Assembly (NCBI RefSeq): GCF_003254505.1
Contig: NZ_QFYP01000001.1
Location: 2,898,001-2,962,000, forward strand
DNA from: Phenylobacterium hankyongense
Lineage (GTDB): Bacteria; Pseudomonadota; Alphaproteobacteria; Caulobacterales; Caulobacteraceae
DNA length: 64,000 nucleotides
Reading direction: 5' to 3'
The position numbers and the translations under genes are program-made. The notes under the pieces were generated by a model. That model made no database searches, was not told where the DNA came from, and was given only the letters and a program-made list of their open reading frames with translations. Of the stretch, positions 8,811 through 18,800 are shown one piece after another. The first letter of the stretch is position 1, and each line of letters opens with the position of its first letter.

Positions 8811-9926
8811 TCAATCGTCCGCGCGGATGTCGAACAGATCGCGGAACTGGCCGGGCTGGGAGCGCAGGTACTGGTCGGGGGCCTTCACCCGCGCCCCGAA
8901 GTGGGCGGCGGCGTGCCAGGGCCAGCGCGGGTCGTAGAGAATGGCGCGGGCAAGCGCGATCAGGTCGGCGTCGCCCGTGCCGACGATGGCTTCGGCCTGG
9001 TCGAAGCCGCTGATCATGCCGACCGCGATCACGGGCATCTTCGTTGCGGCCTTCACGGCGCGGGCGAGGGGGACCTGGTAGCTCGGCCCGACGGGGATCT
9101 GCTGGGCCGGCGTCAAGCCGGCGCTGGAGACGTGGACGGCGCTGCAGCCGCGGGCTTCCAGCGCCTCGGCGAAGGCGACGGTCTCGTCGATCGTCCAGCC
9201 GCCGGGCGCCCAGTCGGTCCCGGACACCCGCAGGGTGACCGGCCGGTCTGCCGGGAAGGCCGCGCGCACCGCCTCGAACACCTCGAGCGGGAAGCGCATC
9301 CGGTTCTCGAGTGAGCCGCCGTACTCGTCGTCGCGCCGGTTCGACAGCGGCGAGAGGAACTGGTGCAGCAAGTAGCCGTGCGCCCCGTGGAGCTGGACGG
9401 CGTCCAGGCCGAGACGCTCGGCGCGGCGGGCGGCGGCGACGAAGGCGTCCCGGACCCGGGCGAGCCCGTCGCGGTCCAGCGCTGTCGGCGCGTTCTCGGC
9501 CTCGGCGAAGGGGACCGGCGAGGGGGCCACGGTCTGCCAGCCGTTGGCGTGATCGGGCGGAATCTGCCCGCCGCCCTTCCACGGGACCTCGGTCGAGGCC
9601 TTGCGGCCGGCGTGCCCCAACTGGATGGCGATCGGAATGTCTGACCATCGCCGCACGCTCTTCAGGGTGAGGGCCATGGCGGCCTCGCACTCGTCCGAGT
9701 AGAGGCCCACGTCGCCGTAGGTGATGCGGCCTTCCGGGACGACGGCGGTCGCCTCGATGGTCAGCAGCGCCGCCCCTGACAGCGCCAGGTGCCCGAGGTG
9801 GATCACGTGCCAGTCGGTCATGCAGCCGTCCACGGCGGAATACTGGCACATGGGCGCGATCACGATGCGGTTGGCGAGCTCGAGGGCGCCGACCTGCAGC
9901 GGCGTGAAAAGCTTGGCGATGCTCAT
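8811..9926 (-). CDS. NADH:flavin oxidoreductase, YqjM-like Old Yellow Enzyme
   Basis: A 371-residue FMN-dependent ene-reductase. It has the YqjM-class hallmark IAPMCQYSA (Cys that tunes FMN), the QLGHAGRKAS motif with the substrate-binding His, LHGAHGYLLHQFLSP, and ANRIVIAPM near the N terminus. The length matches the family. Enzymes of this class reduce activated C=C bonds of enals, enones and nitro compounds using NADPH in the cytoplasm; the native substrate is rarely known. No operon partners are apparent; a 132-bp gap separates it from the divergent hybrid kinase. Confidence 0.9.
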   Translation of the reverse strand: MSIAKLFTPLQVGALELANRIVIAPMCQYSAVDGCMTDWHVIHLGHLALSGAALLTIEATAVVPEGRITYGDVGLYSDECEAAMALTLKSVRRWSDIPIAIQLGHAGRKASTEVPWKGGGQIPPDHANGWQTVAPSPVPFAEAENAPTALDRDGLARVRDAFVAAARRAERLGLDAVQLHGAHGYLLHQFLSPLSNRRDDEYGGSLENRMRFPLEVFEAVRAAFPADRPVTLRVSGTDWAPGGWTIDETVAFAEALEARGCSAVHVSSAGLTPAQQIPVGPSYQVPLARAVKAATKMPVIAVGMISGFDQAEAIVGTGDADLIALARAILYDPRWPWHAAAHFGARVKAPDQYLRSQPGQFRDLFDIRADD

Positions 9927-10058
9927 GGCCGGTCCTCTTCGATGATGGAGGCAGGAATACAGGGCCGCCGCCAGAAGGGCGAATGCGCGGCCGGGTTCCG
10001 GTTAACGCTCCGTTGGGGGGTCGGACCCCACCATGGCGGACCACTCTGGGGATTTTTT

Positions 10059-12005
10059 GTGAACGGCTTGGCTGTTGGGGTCGCGAAGGCGGCGGCGGAT
10101 GCGCCGCATTTGGCCGAGGAGCTCCTCGCGTCCCTTCCGGTCGCCGTCAGGATCCTGTCGCTGCGCGGCGAGCTCGAATACCTGAACCCGGCCGCTCTGG
10201 CGGCGGTCGAGCAGGACCGCAGTGCCGAGAGCGTCGGTGCGTCCTGGCCGGCCCTGTGGCCGGCGGAGACCGCCCCCGCCATCGAGCAGGCGATGCGGTC
10301 GGCGGCGCAGGGCGAGCCGCACAGCCTCCGCGCCGTCCAGTGTTCGCGCGCCGGCGCCCGCCGGTGGTGGGACACCACGGTCTCCCCGATGCGCGACGCC
10401 GGCGGCGAGATCCACAAGCTGCTGGCGGTCTCCATCGACGTCACCCGTTCGGTGGAGGCGGAAGCCTTCTTCAACACCATCATCCAGCTGTTGCCGACGC
10501 CCCTGTTGGTGAAGACCGCCAGCGATGGTCGCTATGTGCTGATCAACCGCGCGGCGGAGGAGACGTTCGGCCTGTCCGGCGCAGTCGCCCTCGGCAAGAC
10601 CGCCTTCGAACTGTTCCCACAGGAAGAGGCCCTGCTGTTCGCCGCGGAGGACGCCGACGTCATCCGCAGCGGCGAAACCCGCGTCTCCGAAGAGGAGCCG
10701 ATCACGACGCGCGACAGCGGGGTCCGCTACTTCACGACCAAGAAGTTCGCGACCTACGAGGAGGACCGGCCGCTCCACCTGGTGGCCATCGGCGAGGACG
10801 TGACCGACAAGCGCGCCGCGGCGACCGCCCTCAAGCTGGCTGCGGCCCAGGCGGAGGCCGCCACCCAGGCCAAAAGCGCCTTCCTCGCCAACATGAGCCA
10901 CGAGATCCGCACGCCGCTGAACGGCGTGGTGGGGGTCGCCGACCTGCTGGCGCGCACCTCGCTCACGGGCGAGCAGATCGAGCTGGTCGACATCATCCGG
11001 TCCTGCGGAGACACGCTCAACCGGATGCTGATGGACGTGCTCGACCTGTCGAAGATCGAGGCCGGCAAGTTCACGCTCTCGGCGGAGGCGTTCAACCTGG
11101 CGGAACTGGTCCGCAGCGTCTCGGGCCTGATGCGGCCGACGGCCCACGCCAAGGGCCTCACCTTCTCCTGCGACATCGACGCGGCCGCCCAGCGCAGCGT
11201 GCTCGGCGATCCCATCCGCCTGCGCCAGATCATCACCAACCTGCTCAGCAACGCCATCAAGTTCACTGAGTCCGGCTCCGTCGGCCTGTGCGTCCGCAGC
11301 GTCGCCCCCGACCGCTACCAGGTCGAGGTGCAGGACACCGGCATTGGTTTCGACGAGGAGGTGCGCCAGCAGCTGTTCGAGCGCTTCCAGCAGGCCGACG
11401 GGACGATCAACCGCCGGTTCGGGGGCACGGGCCTGGGCCTGGCCATCAGCCGGCAGCTGGCCTCGCTGATGGACGGCGAGCTCGACGCGGCGAGCGTCCC
11501 GGGGCAGGGCTCGCGGTTCACGCTCACCGTGCCGCTGGCGAGCGCCGAGGCCACGGCGGCGACGGAAGCCGGACCGGGTCGCCTGGATGCCCGCCCGACG
11601 CTTCGGCTCAGCGTGCTCGCGGTCGACGACCACGCCATCAACCGCAAGATCGTCCAGATGTCGCTCGAGGCGGCAGGGGCGAAGGTCTACCTCGCCAGAG
11701 ACGGCGAGGAGGCGGTGCGACTGTTCCGCGAAGGCCGCTTCGACCTGGTCTTCATGGACATGCAGATGCCCGGCCTGGACGGCGTGGCCGCCACGCGGGA
11801 GATCCGGCGCATCGAGACCGAACGGCGCGCGCCGCGGACCCAGGTGGTCATGCTGACGGCCAACGCCTCGGATCAGCACGTGGCCCAGGCGCTCGCCGCC
11901 GGCGCCGACGCTCACCTCGCCAAGCCGTTGAAGCCTGACGCTCTTTTGTCAATCATCCTGCAACTTAAGGCTGATATTCCCCCGGACATAGCGTTGGAGG
12001 CGTAG
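10059..12005 (+). CDS. Hybrid sensor histidine kinase (PAS-PAS-HisKA-HATPase-REC)
   Basis: A 648-residue soluble kinase. I start it at the GTG at 10059 with GGGGA just upstream; the open frame runs further upstream but over the divergent promoter region. Two PAS domains cover about 18-130 and 135-250 (IHKLLAVSIDVTR, LVAIGEDVTDK). The HisKA box is FLANMSHEIRTPLNG with His281. HATPase boxes are LLSNAIKFTESG and RRFGGTGLGLAIS. A C-terminal receiver carries Asp567 (FMDMQMPGLDG). No membrane segments. It is followed after 1 bp by a single receiver, a probable phosphorelay pair. Confidence 0.92.
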   Translation: MNGLAVGVAKAAADAPHLAEELLASLPVAVRILSLRGELEYLNPAALAAVEQDRSAESVGASWPALWPAETAPAIEQAMRSAAQGEPHSLRAVQCSRAGARRWWDTTVSPMRDAGGEIHKLLAVSIDVTRSVEAEAFFNTIIQLLPTPLLVKTASDGRYVLINRAAEETFGLSGAVALGKTAFELFPQEEALLFAAEDADVIRSGETRVSEEEPITTRDSGVRYFTTKKFATYEEDRPLHLVAIGEDVTDKRAAATALKLAAAQAEAATQAKSAFLANMSHEIRTPLNGVVGVADLLARTSLTGEQIELVDIIRSCGDTLNRMLMDVLDLSKIEAGKFTLSAEAFNLAELVRSVSGLMRPTAHAKGLTFSCDIDAAAQRSVLGDPIRLRQIITNLLSNAIKFTESGSVGLCVRSVAPDRYQVEVQDTGIGFDEEVRQQLFERFQQADGTINRRFGGTGLGLAISRQLASLMDGELDAASVPGQGSRFTLTVPLASAEATAATEAGPGRLDARPTLRLSVLAVDDHAINRKIVQMSLEAAGAKVYLARDGEEAVRLFREGRFDLVFMDMQMPGLDGVAATREIRRIETERRAPRTQVVMLTANASDQHVAQALAAGADAHLAKPLKPDALLSIILQLKADIPPDIALEA

Positions 12006-12006
12006 C

Positions 12007-12402
12007 GTGACTGAAGCTTCGGGGGAACATCGGCTCCTGGTCCTGGTGGTGGACGACAACGCCACCAATCGCCTGGTGCTGGCCAAGACCGTGGAGCTGC
12101 TGGGCGGCCAGGTGATGTTCGCGGAGAACGGCGCCGAGGCCGTGGAGAGCGGCCGCCGCGAAGCCTTCGACCTGGTGCTGATGGATATCGCCATGCCGAT
12201 CATGGACGGCATCGAAGCCACCCGCCGGCTGCGGGCCCATGGCGTCTCCACGCCGATCATCGCCGTCACCGCCCACATGGCGGAGCGCGATCTCCCCGGC
12301 CTGGTGGAGACCGGCTTCAACGACCTGATCGAAAAGCCGATCACCGTGCCGCCGATCGCCGAGGCGCTCGACTACGCCCGCGAAATCAGGCTGGCCTCCT
12401 AG
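12007..12402 (+). CDS. Stand-alone response regulator receiver
   Basis: A 131-residue single-domain receiver with a GTG start, one base after the hybrid kinase stop, so the two are almost certainly co-transcribed. Conserved residues: acidic pair VVDDN, phospho-acceptor Asp60 (LVLMDIAMPIMDG), the Thr/Ala switch (AVTAH), and the invariant Lys in EKPI. There is no output domain, so it probably acts as a phosphate shuttle or by protein binding, with the upstream kinase as donor. Confidence 0.9.
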   Translation: MTEASGEHRLLVLVVDDNATNRLVLAKTVELLGGQVMFAENGAEAVESGRREAFDLVLMDIAMPIMDGIEATRRLRAHGVSTPIIAVTAHMAERDLPGLVETGFNDLIEKPITVPPIAEALDYAREIRLAS

Positions 12403-12417
12403 TCTCCGGGGGTCGTT

Positions 12418-12735
12418 TCAGGCTTCCGCTTCGCTGCTGACCTTGGGACGATAATGCGCGACCAGATCGTCGTGTTCGGCGACCCGCACGGCGCGGGAGA
12501 CGTTCAGCCGGGTGAAGACATGGGTCGAGCTCTGATCGCGCGCCGCCTTGCGCCACTTGGTCCGCGCGCCGGAAAGGTCCTCCGACGTACCGGCCAGCAC
12601 GACGGTGAAGCCGGCGGGCTCCTCGCGCAGGACGACATAGTTGCCGGCCATGGGCGTATGAGCGGCGCCCTCGGGCCACAGGCGGAAGCGGTAGGTTCGG
12701 CCCGAACCCCCACGCAGATCGACAATCTCTCGCAT
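12418..12735 (-). CDS. Conserved hypothetical protein
   Basis: A 105-residue basic protein with no signal peptide or membrane segment: REIVDLRGGSGRTYRFRL, then NYVVLREEPAGFTVVLAGTSE and a Trp/Arg-rich central helix (TKWRKAARDQ), ending HDDLVAHYRP. The beta-rich N terminus with alternating hydrophobics looks like a small folded domain. ATG at 12735 has GGAG 5 nt upstream; a GTG two codons earlier is also possible. Convergent with the receiver gene. I do not recognise a family. Confidence 0.6.
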   Translation of the reverse strand: MREIVDLRGGSGRTYRFRLWPEGAAHTPMAGNYVVLREEPAGFTVVLAGTSEDLSGARTKWRKAARDQSSTHVFTRLNVSRAVRVAEHDDLVAHYRPKVSSEAEA

Positions 12736-12835
12736 TCGCACTCCACGAAACTATCCGGCGCGCTTCCGTGGCGCGGCCGTGAGCGTTCTGGCCTATGTCG
12801 GCGTTCTTCCGCCGGAGCCTCGGGGACCCGCTGAC

Positions 12836-13228
12836 ATGGTCAACGCTTTCGAACGCTTTCTAAAACCCCGACCGAGCCTTCCAAGCAAGGCTTCCCTTGG
12901 TCGTGGCGTAAATGTGATCCGCCAGACCTGGTTGCTGTCAGACGATCCGAGGACCGATCAACCGGAGATCGAGGTGCTCGCGACCCGCCGTACCGCCTCG
13001 GAGGCGGCCGACGTCGCCCGGGAGGCGGCCCTGGCCTTCCGGCGGCACGGCTTCCACAAGCCCAGCGGCTGCTGGTGGGGGGCCGACGAGGCGCGGTTCC
13101 ACCGTTTCAGCGTGCGCGGCCAGTCGCCGCGGGCGACGGCGTCGGGAATCGCTGTCGCCCTGGCCGCCCTGGCGACGGTGGCGATCATCGTCCGCCGGCC
13201 GCGCAAGGGCGCCAGGGCGCAGAGCTAG
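12836..13228 (+). CDS. Hypothetical protein with a C-terminal membrane anchor
   Basis: About 130 residues from the ATG at 12836 (GGGGAC about 8 nt upstream); the frame is open back to a GTG at 12779. The body (NVIRQTWLLSDDP, EVLATRRTASEAADVAREAALAFRRHGFH) resembles a small cytosolic domain, followed by one transmembrane helix (GIAVALAALATVAIIV) and a basic tail RRPRKG, so a C-in membrane anchor is likely. Its stop overlaps the convergent aldo/keto reductase by 4 bp. No family recognised. Confidence 0.5.
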   Translation: MVNAFERFLKPRPSLPSKASLGRGVNVIRQTWLLSDDPRTDQPEIEVLATRRTASEAADVAREAALAFRRHGFHKPSGCWWGADEARFHRFSVRGQSPRATASGIAVALAALATVAIIVRRPRKGARAQS

Positions 13229-14271
13229 ACGACGTCGGCCGGCTGCAGGCCCGAGGACACCTTCCACAGGTCGATCCCGCCGTCGGTGGCGTGGGCGTCG
13301 ATCTCCGCCAGCTCTTCGGCGGAGAACGCCGGCGCCTGTAGGGCGGCCAGCGAGTCCTCAAGCTGTTCGACGTTGCGCGCGCCGATCAGGGCGGCGGTCA
13401 CCCGCGGATCGCGCAGCGTCCAGGCGATCGCCATCTGCGCCAGGCTCTGGCCGCGGCGCTGGGCGATGGCGTTCAGGGCCCCGATCCGCTCCAGGTTCTC
13501 CGGGCTGAGCAGCCTGGGGTTCAGCGACCCCTGCCGGGCGGCGCGGGAGTCGTGCGGCACCCCGCCGAGGTACTTGCGGGTCAGCATGCCCTGGGCGAGC
13601 GGCGAGAAGGCGATGCAGCCGACGCCAAGGTCTTCCAGCGTGTCGAGCAGGCCCTGTTCGATCCAGCGGTTGATCAGCGAGTAGGACGGCTGGTGGATCA
13701 GCAGGGGCACGCCCTCCGCCTTCAGGATCTCGTGCGCCTGCCGGGTCAGTTCCGGGGAATAGGAGGAGATGCCCACGTAGAGCGCCTTGCCCTGACGCCA
13801 GGCCTGGGCGAGGGCGCCCATGGTCTCCTCAAGCGGCGTGCTGGCGTCGACCCGGTGCGAGTAGAAGATGTCGACATAGTCGAGCCCCATGCGCTTGAGG
13901 CTCTGGTCGAGGCTGGCCAGCAGGTATTTCCGCGAGCCGCCGGGGCCGCCGTAGGGACCGGGCCACATGTCCCAGCCGGCCTTGGTGGAGATCACCAACT
14001 CGTCGCGGTGGGGCCGGAGGTCGAGGTCGAGGTAGCGGCCGAAGTTCTCCTCGGCGGAGCCGGGCGGCGGGCCGTAGTTGTTGGCCAGGTCGAAGTGGGT
14101 GACGCCCAGGTCGAAGGCGCGCCGCAGGACGCTGCGCCCGGTCTCGAAGACGTCGACGCCTCCGAAGTTCTGCCACAGGCCGAGCGAAATGGCGGGGAGG
14201 TCGAGCCCGCTTCGCCCGCAGCGGCGATAGGGCATGTGTCGATAGCGGTCGGGCGCGGCGAGGTAGGTCAT
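13225..14271 (-). CDS. Aldo/keto reductase, YghZ (L-glyceraldehyde-3-phosphate reductase) type
   Basis: A 348-residue NADPH-dependent oxidoreductase, started at the ATG at 14271. It has the AKR catalytic features: GVTHFDLANNYG with the Asp, Tyr in ANNYGPPPGSAEENFG, Lys in VISTKAGWDMWPGPYG, His in IFYSHRVD. The inserted GWDMWPGPYGGPGGSRKYL segment and SYSLINRWIE are characteristic of the YghZ/Gpr subgroup, which reduces methylglyoxal and L-glyceraldehyde 3-phosphate. A perfect 14-bp palindrome 44 bp upstream may be an operator. Confidence 0.88.
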   Translation of the reverse strand: MTYLAAPDRYRHMPYRRCGRSGLDLPAISLGLWQNFGGVDVFETGRSVLRRAFDLGVTHFDLANNYGPPPGSAEENFGRYLDLDLRPHRDELVISTKAGWDMWPGPYGGPGGSRKYLLASLDQSLKRMGLDYVDIFYSHRVDASTPLEETMGALAQAWRQGKALYVGISSYSPELTRQAHEILKAEGVPLLIHQPSYSLINRWIEQGLLDTLEDLGVGCIAFSPLAQGMLTRKYLGGVPHDSRAARQGSLNPRLLSPENLERIGALNAIAQRRGQSLAQMAIAWTLRDPRVTAALIGARNVEQLEDSLAALQAPAFSAEELAEIDAHATDGGIDLWKVSSGLQPADVV

Positions 14272-14314
14272 CTGGTCTCCGTCGGTGGAGGCGCGCGGCC
14301 CCGGCACGCACTTC

Positions 14315-14328
14315 GGGTTTCGAAACCC
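14315..14328. promoter_or_regulatory. Perfect 14-bp palindrome (possible operator)
   Basis: GGGTTTCGAAACCC is exactly self-complementary and lies 44 bp upstream of the aldo/keto reductase ATG, in the 140-bp gap before the efflux operon's 3' end. Position and perfect symmetry suit a dimeric repressor site. No regulator gene is adjacent, so the binder is unknown. Confidence 0.4.
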
Positions 14329-14411
14329 CCGCCGCCCTACGGCCCGGCTGTCATTCGCGCGTCAACCGTTGCGTCGGCCGATCGCGACTTTTCGCCTGTC
14401 CGGCTCCCGCG

Positions 14412-15809
14412 CTATTCCGTGCGGCCGCCGAGCGCCCGGTAGAGGGTGACGACGTTCGCCAGGTCGTTCAGGCGCACCGCGACCGCGCCCTGTTGCGCCG
14501 CATAGAGGACGCGCTGGGCGTCCAGGGTGTTGAGGTAGGTGTCCGCGCCGCGCTCGTAGCGGGCGGTGGACAGGCGCAGGGCGTCGGCGGCGGCCACCAC
14601 CAGGGCCTCCTGGGCGGTGCGCTGCTCGGCCAGGCCGCCGCGGCCCGCCAGGGCGTCGGCGACGTCGCGGAACGCAGCCTGGACGGCGCCTTCGTACTGC
14701 GCCACCGCGAAGTCCTTGGCGGCGCGGGCGCCGCGCAGGTTGGCGCGGTTGCGGCCGCCGGCGAAGATCGGCAGCACGACGCTGGGCGTGAAGCTCCAGC
14801 TGGCGTTCGCGCCCCGGAACAGGCTGGAGAGCGCCGGGCTCGCCCCGCCGGCCGCGCCGGTCAGGGTGATGCTGGGGAAGAAGGCGGCCCGCGCCGCGCC
14901 GATGTCGGCGTTGGCGGCGCGCAACTGATGCTCGGCCTGCAGCACGTCGGGCCGGGCCAGCAGGACGTCGGAGCGCACGCCCACCGGGATCGGCCGGAAG
15001 CTCGAGGCGACCTCCTCAAGACCGGCCGGGGTCTGGGCTTCGTCGACCGTGCGGCCCACCACCAGGTCCAGGGCGTTCTTGGCCTGGGCGGCGGCGATGG
15101 CGTAGCGGGCGGCGTCGGCGCGGGCCTGTTCGACCACGGTCTCGGCCTGCCTGACGTCGAGTTGCGAGGCGACGCCGGCGGTGAACCGGCGCTGCGTCAG
15201 CGCCAGGGACTCCTCGGCGCTGCGGCGGGTCGACAGCGCCAGGGTGACGAAAGAGCGGTCGGCGGCCAGCGTCAGGTAGCTGGTGGCGGTCTCGGCGATC
15301 AGGCTGAGCTGGACGGCGCGGCGACCCTCGTCGGTGGCGAGGTACTGCTCGAAGGCGGCGCGGGAAAGGCTGCGCTGGCGGCCGAACAGGTCGAGCTCGT
15401 AGGCGCTGACGGCGAGGCCCGCGGAGATCGTGCGGACGTTCTGGTGGCCGCCGCCCGGCAAGGGCGTGCGGACGTAGTTCGCCGAGGCGGTGGCGTCGAG
15501 CGTCGGGAACAGCAGGCTGCGCTGCGCCTCGAACTGGGCGCGGGCGATCTGCGCGTTGGCGACCGCGGCGCGCAGGTCGCGGTTGTCGGCCAGGGCGGTG
15601 TCGATCAGGGCGGCGAGCTTGGCATCGGCGACCAGGCCGCGCCAGTCGACCGGGCCCGCCACGGCGCCTGGGGTGGGCGCGGCGTAGGGCGCGCCCTGCG
15701 GCCAGCTCGACGGGATCGGGGCGGCCGGACGCCGATAGGCCGGGTCCAGCGAGCAGCCGCCGACCAGGGCGGCGGTGGCGACCAGGACGGCGGAAAGGCG
15801 GCGGATCAT
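14412..15809 (-). CDS. RND efflux outer-membrane lipoprotein, NodT/OprM family
   Basis: A 465-residue outer-membrane channel. The ATG at 15809 overlaps the pump's stop by 4 bp (ATGA). Residues 1-19 are a lipoprotein signal with the lipobox VGGC followed by SLDPAYRRP, typical of this family. Two repeats of the long alpha-barrel hairpin are visible (LVADAKLAALIDTALADNRD... and ...DIGAARAAFFPSITLTG). It would form the trimeric exit duct of the tripartite pump encoded with it. Third gene of the operon adaptor, pump, channel. Confidence 0.93.
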   Translation of the reverse strand: MIRRLSAVLVATAALVGGCSLDPAYRRPAAPIPSSWPQGAPYAAPTPGAVAGPVDWRGLVADAKLAALIDTALADNRDLRAAVANAQIARAQFEAQRSLLFPTLDATASANYVRTPLPGGGHQNVRTISAGLAVSAYELDLFGRQRSLSRAAFEQYLATDEGRRAVQLSLIAETATSYLTLAADRSFVTLALSTRRSAEESLALTQRRFTAGVASQLDVRQAETVVEQARADAARYAIAAAQAKNALDLVVGRTVDEAQTPAGLEEVASSFRPIPVGVRSDVLLARPDVLQAEHQLRAANADIGAARAAFFPSITLTGAAGGASPALSSLFRGANASWSFTPSVVLPIFAGGRNRANLRGARAAKDFAVAQYEGAVQAAFRDVADALAGRGGLAEQRTAQEALVVAAADALRLSTARYERGADTYLNTLDAQRVLYAAQQGAVAVRLNDLANVVTLYRALGGRTE

Positions 15810-18800
15810 GGCTGGGCCCCCTCGACGGCCGGCCCGCCCGCCGGCGGCTCGACCTCGCCGCGCTTCCTCGGCGCGTAGCGGAGCACCAGCACGAAGAACA
15901 GCGGGGTGAACACCAGCGCCATGATGGTCGCCGAGAGCATGCCGCCGATCACGCCCGTGCCGATGTCGTTCTGGCTGCCCGCGCCCGCGCCGGTGGAGAT
16001 CGCCAGCGGGAACACGCCGACCATGAAGGCCAGCGAGGTCATCAGGATCGGCCGCAGCCGCAGCCGCGCGGCGTGGATCGCCGCCTCGACCATGTCGACG
16101 CCGCGCTTGCGGGCGTCCACCGCGAACTCGACGATGAGGATGGCGTTCTTGGCGGCCAGGCCCATGGTGGTCAGCAGGCCGACCTGGAAATAGATGTCGT
16201 TGTAGAGCCCGCGCAGGCTGGCCGCGAGCAGGGCGCCGACCACGCCCAGCGGCAGGATCAGCAGCACCGCGACCGGGATCGACCAGCTCTCGTAGAGGGC
16301 CGCCAGGCAGAGGAAGACCACCAGGATCGAGAGCCCGTAGAGCATCGGCGCCTGGGCGCCGGAGGCGCGCTCCTGCAGCGACAGCCCGGTCCATTCCAAG
16401 CCGACGCCGGGCGGCAGCCTGGCGACCATCTTCTCCATGGCGGTCATGGCCGCGCCCGAGCTCTTGCCGGGCGCGGCCTGGCCCTGGATTTCGAACGAGG
16501 GCAGGCCGTTGTAGCGCTGCAGCTGGGCCGGGCCGTAGGTCCAGCCGATGTTGGCGAAGGAGGAGAACGGCGTCATCGTCCCGGCGTTGTTGCGCACGTT
16601 CCAGGAGAACAGGTCGTCGGGCTTGCTGCGGAACGGCGCGTCGCCCTGCATGTAGACCCGCTTCACGCGGTCGCGATCGATGAAGTCGTTGACGTAGGTC
16701 GCGCCCCACGCGGCGCTGAGCGTGCTGTTGATGTCGGCCTGGTTGAGGCCGAGCGCGCCGGCGCGGGCGGTGTCGACGTCGACGTGCAGCTGCGGGGTGT
16801 CGTCATGGCCGTTGGGCCGCACCGCGACGAGGGTCGGGTCCTGCGCCGCCATGCCGAGCAGCTGGTTGCGCGCCGCCAGGAAGTCCTGGTGGCTGAGGTT
16901 GCCGCGGTTCTCCAGCTGCAGGTCGAAGCCGGTGGAGTTGCCGAGCTCCTGCACGGCCGGCGGCACCACCGCGAAGATCTGGGCGTCGCGGACGCTGGAC
17001 AGCTTCTGCATGGCCCGCTGCGCGACGGCCGGCGCGCGGTTGGCCGCGCCCTTGCGGACGTCCCAGTCCTTGAGCTTGATGAAGCCGATGCCGGAGTTCT
17101 GGCCGGCGCCGGCGAAGTTGAAGCCGGCGACGGTGAACAGGTCGCCGACGTTGTCCTTCTCATCGACGAGGAAGTGGTGCTCGACGGCGCGCAGGGCCTC
17201 CAGGGTGCGGGTCTGGCTCGCGCCCACGGGCAGGGTGACCTGGGTGAACATCGCGCCCTGGTCCTCTTCCGGCAGGAAGCCGGTGGGCATGCGCACGAAC
17301 AGCAGCACCATGGCCGCGACGATCACCCCATAGACCACCAGCGCCGCGCGCGGCCGGCCGATGACCGAGCCAAGGCCCCGCTCGTAGCGGTCCCGGCCGG
17401 CGTCGAAGGCGCGGTTGAAGCCGCCGAACAGGCCCTGGTGGGGCGTGGCGTCCGGCTTGTGGGGTCTAAGCAGGGTGGCGCAGAGCGCCGGCGTCAGCAC
17501 CAGGGCGACCAGCACCGACAGCACGATGGCCGAGACCATGGTCACCGAGAACTGGCGGTAGATCACCCCCGTCGAGCCGCCGAAGAAGCCCATCGGCACC
17601 AGCACCGCCGACAGCACCAGGGCGATGCCGGTCAGGGCGCCGGTGATCTCGTCCATGGACTTGCGGGCCGCCGCCTTCGGCGACAGGCCTTCCTCGGCCA
17701 TCAGCCGCTCGACGTTCTCGACCACCACGATGGCGTCGTCGACCAGCAGGCCGATGACCAGCACGACGGCGAACAGGGTCAGGGTGTTGATCGAATAGCC
17801 GAAGGCCGCCAGCACGCCGAAGGTGCCCAGCAGCACCACCGGGACCGCGATGGTCGGGATCAGGGTGGCGCGCCAGTTCTGCAGGAAGACGAACATGACG
17901 ATGACCACCAGCACCATGGCTTCGGCGAGCGTCTTGATCACCTCGTGGATCGAGATCCGCACGAAGGTGGTGTTGTCGACCGGGAACGACAGCTTGACCC
18001 CGGGCGGGAAGGTGGAGGCGAGCTCCTGGGCCCGCGCCTTGACCGCATCGGCGGTGGTCAGGGCGTTGGCGCCGGGCGCGAGCTGGACGGCGACGCCGGC
18101 GGCCGGGTGGCCGTTCAGGCGGCTGATCGCATCGTAGTTCTCGCTGCCGAGCTCGACGCGGGCGACGTCGCCGACGGTGACCAGGCCGCCGCTCGCCGCG
18201 CTGCGCACGATCACCTTGCGGAAGTCGTCGGCGGTCTTCAGCCGCGACTGCGCCGTGACGGTGGCGTTCAGCTGCTGGCCGGGCGGGGCGGGCAGGCCGC
18301 CGATCTGGCCGGCGGAGACCTGGGTGTTCTGCGCCTGGATGGCCGCCTGCACGTCCCCCGGGTTGAGCTTGAGGTTGGTCAGCTTGAACGGATCGAGCCA
18401 GATGCGCATGGCGTGCTGGGCGCCGAAGGTCTGGATCGCGCCGACGCCGTCCACCCGCGACAGCGGGTCCTGCAGGTTGCTGACGATGAAGTCGGCGATG
18501 TCGAAGTTGGTGTAGCGGTCGGTGGGATCCGACAGCGCGACGATCAGCAGGAAGTTGGTGCGGGTCTTGGCGACCGTGACGCCCAGCTGCTGCACCTGCT
18601 GCGGCAGCAGCGGGGTGGCGGCCTGGACCTTGTTCTGCACCTGCACCTGGGCGATGTCGGGATTGGTCCCGGCCTTGAAGGTGGCGGTGATGGTCACCTG
18701 GCCGCTGGAGCTGCTGTTCGACGAGAAGTAGATCAGGCCGTCGAGGCCCTTCAGCTGCTGCTCGATCACCTGGGTCACCGAGTTCTGCAACGTCTCGGCG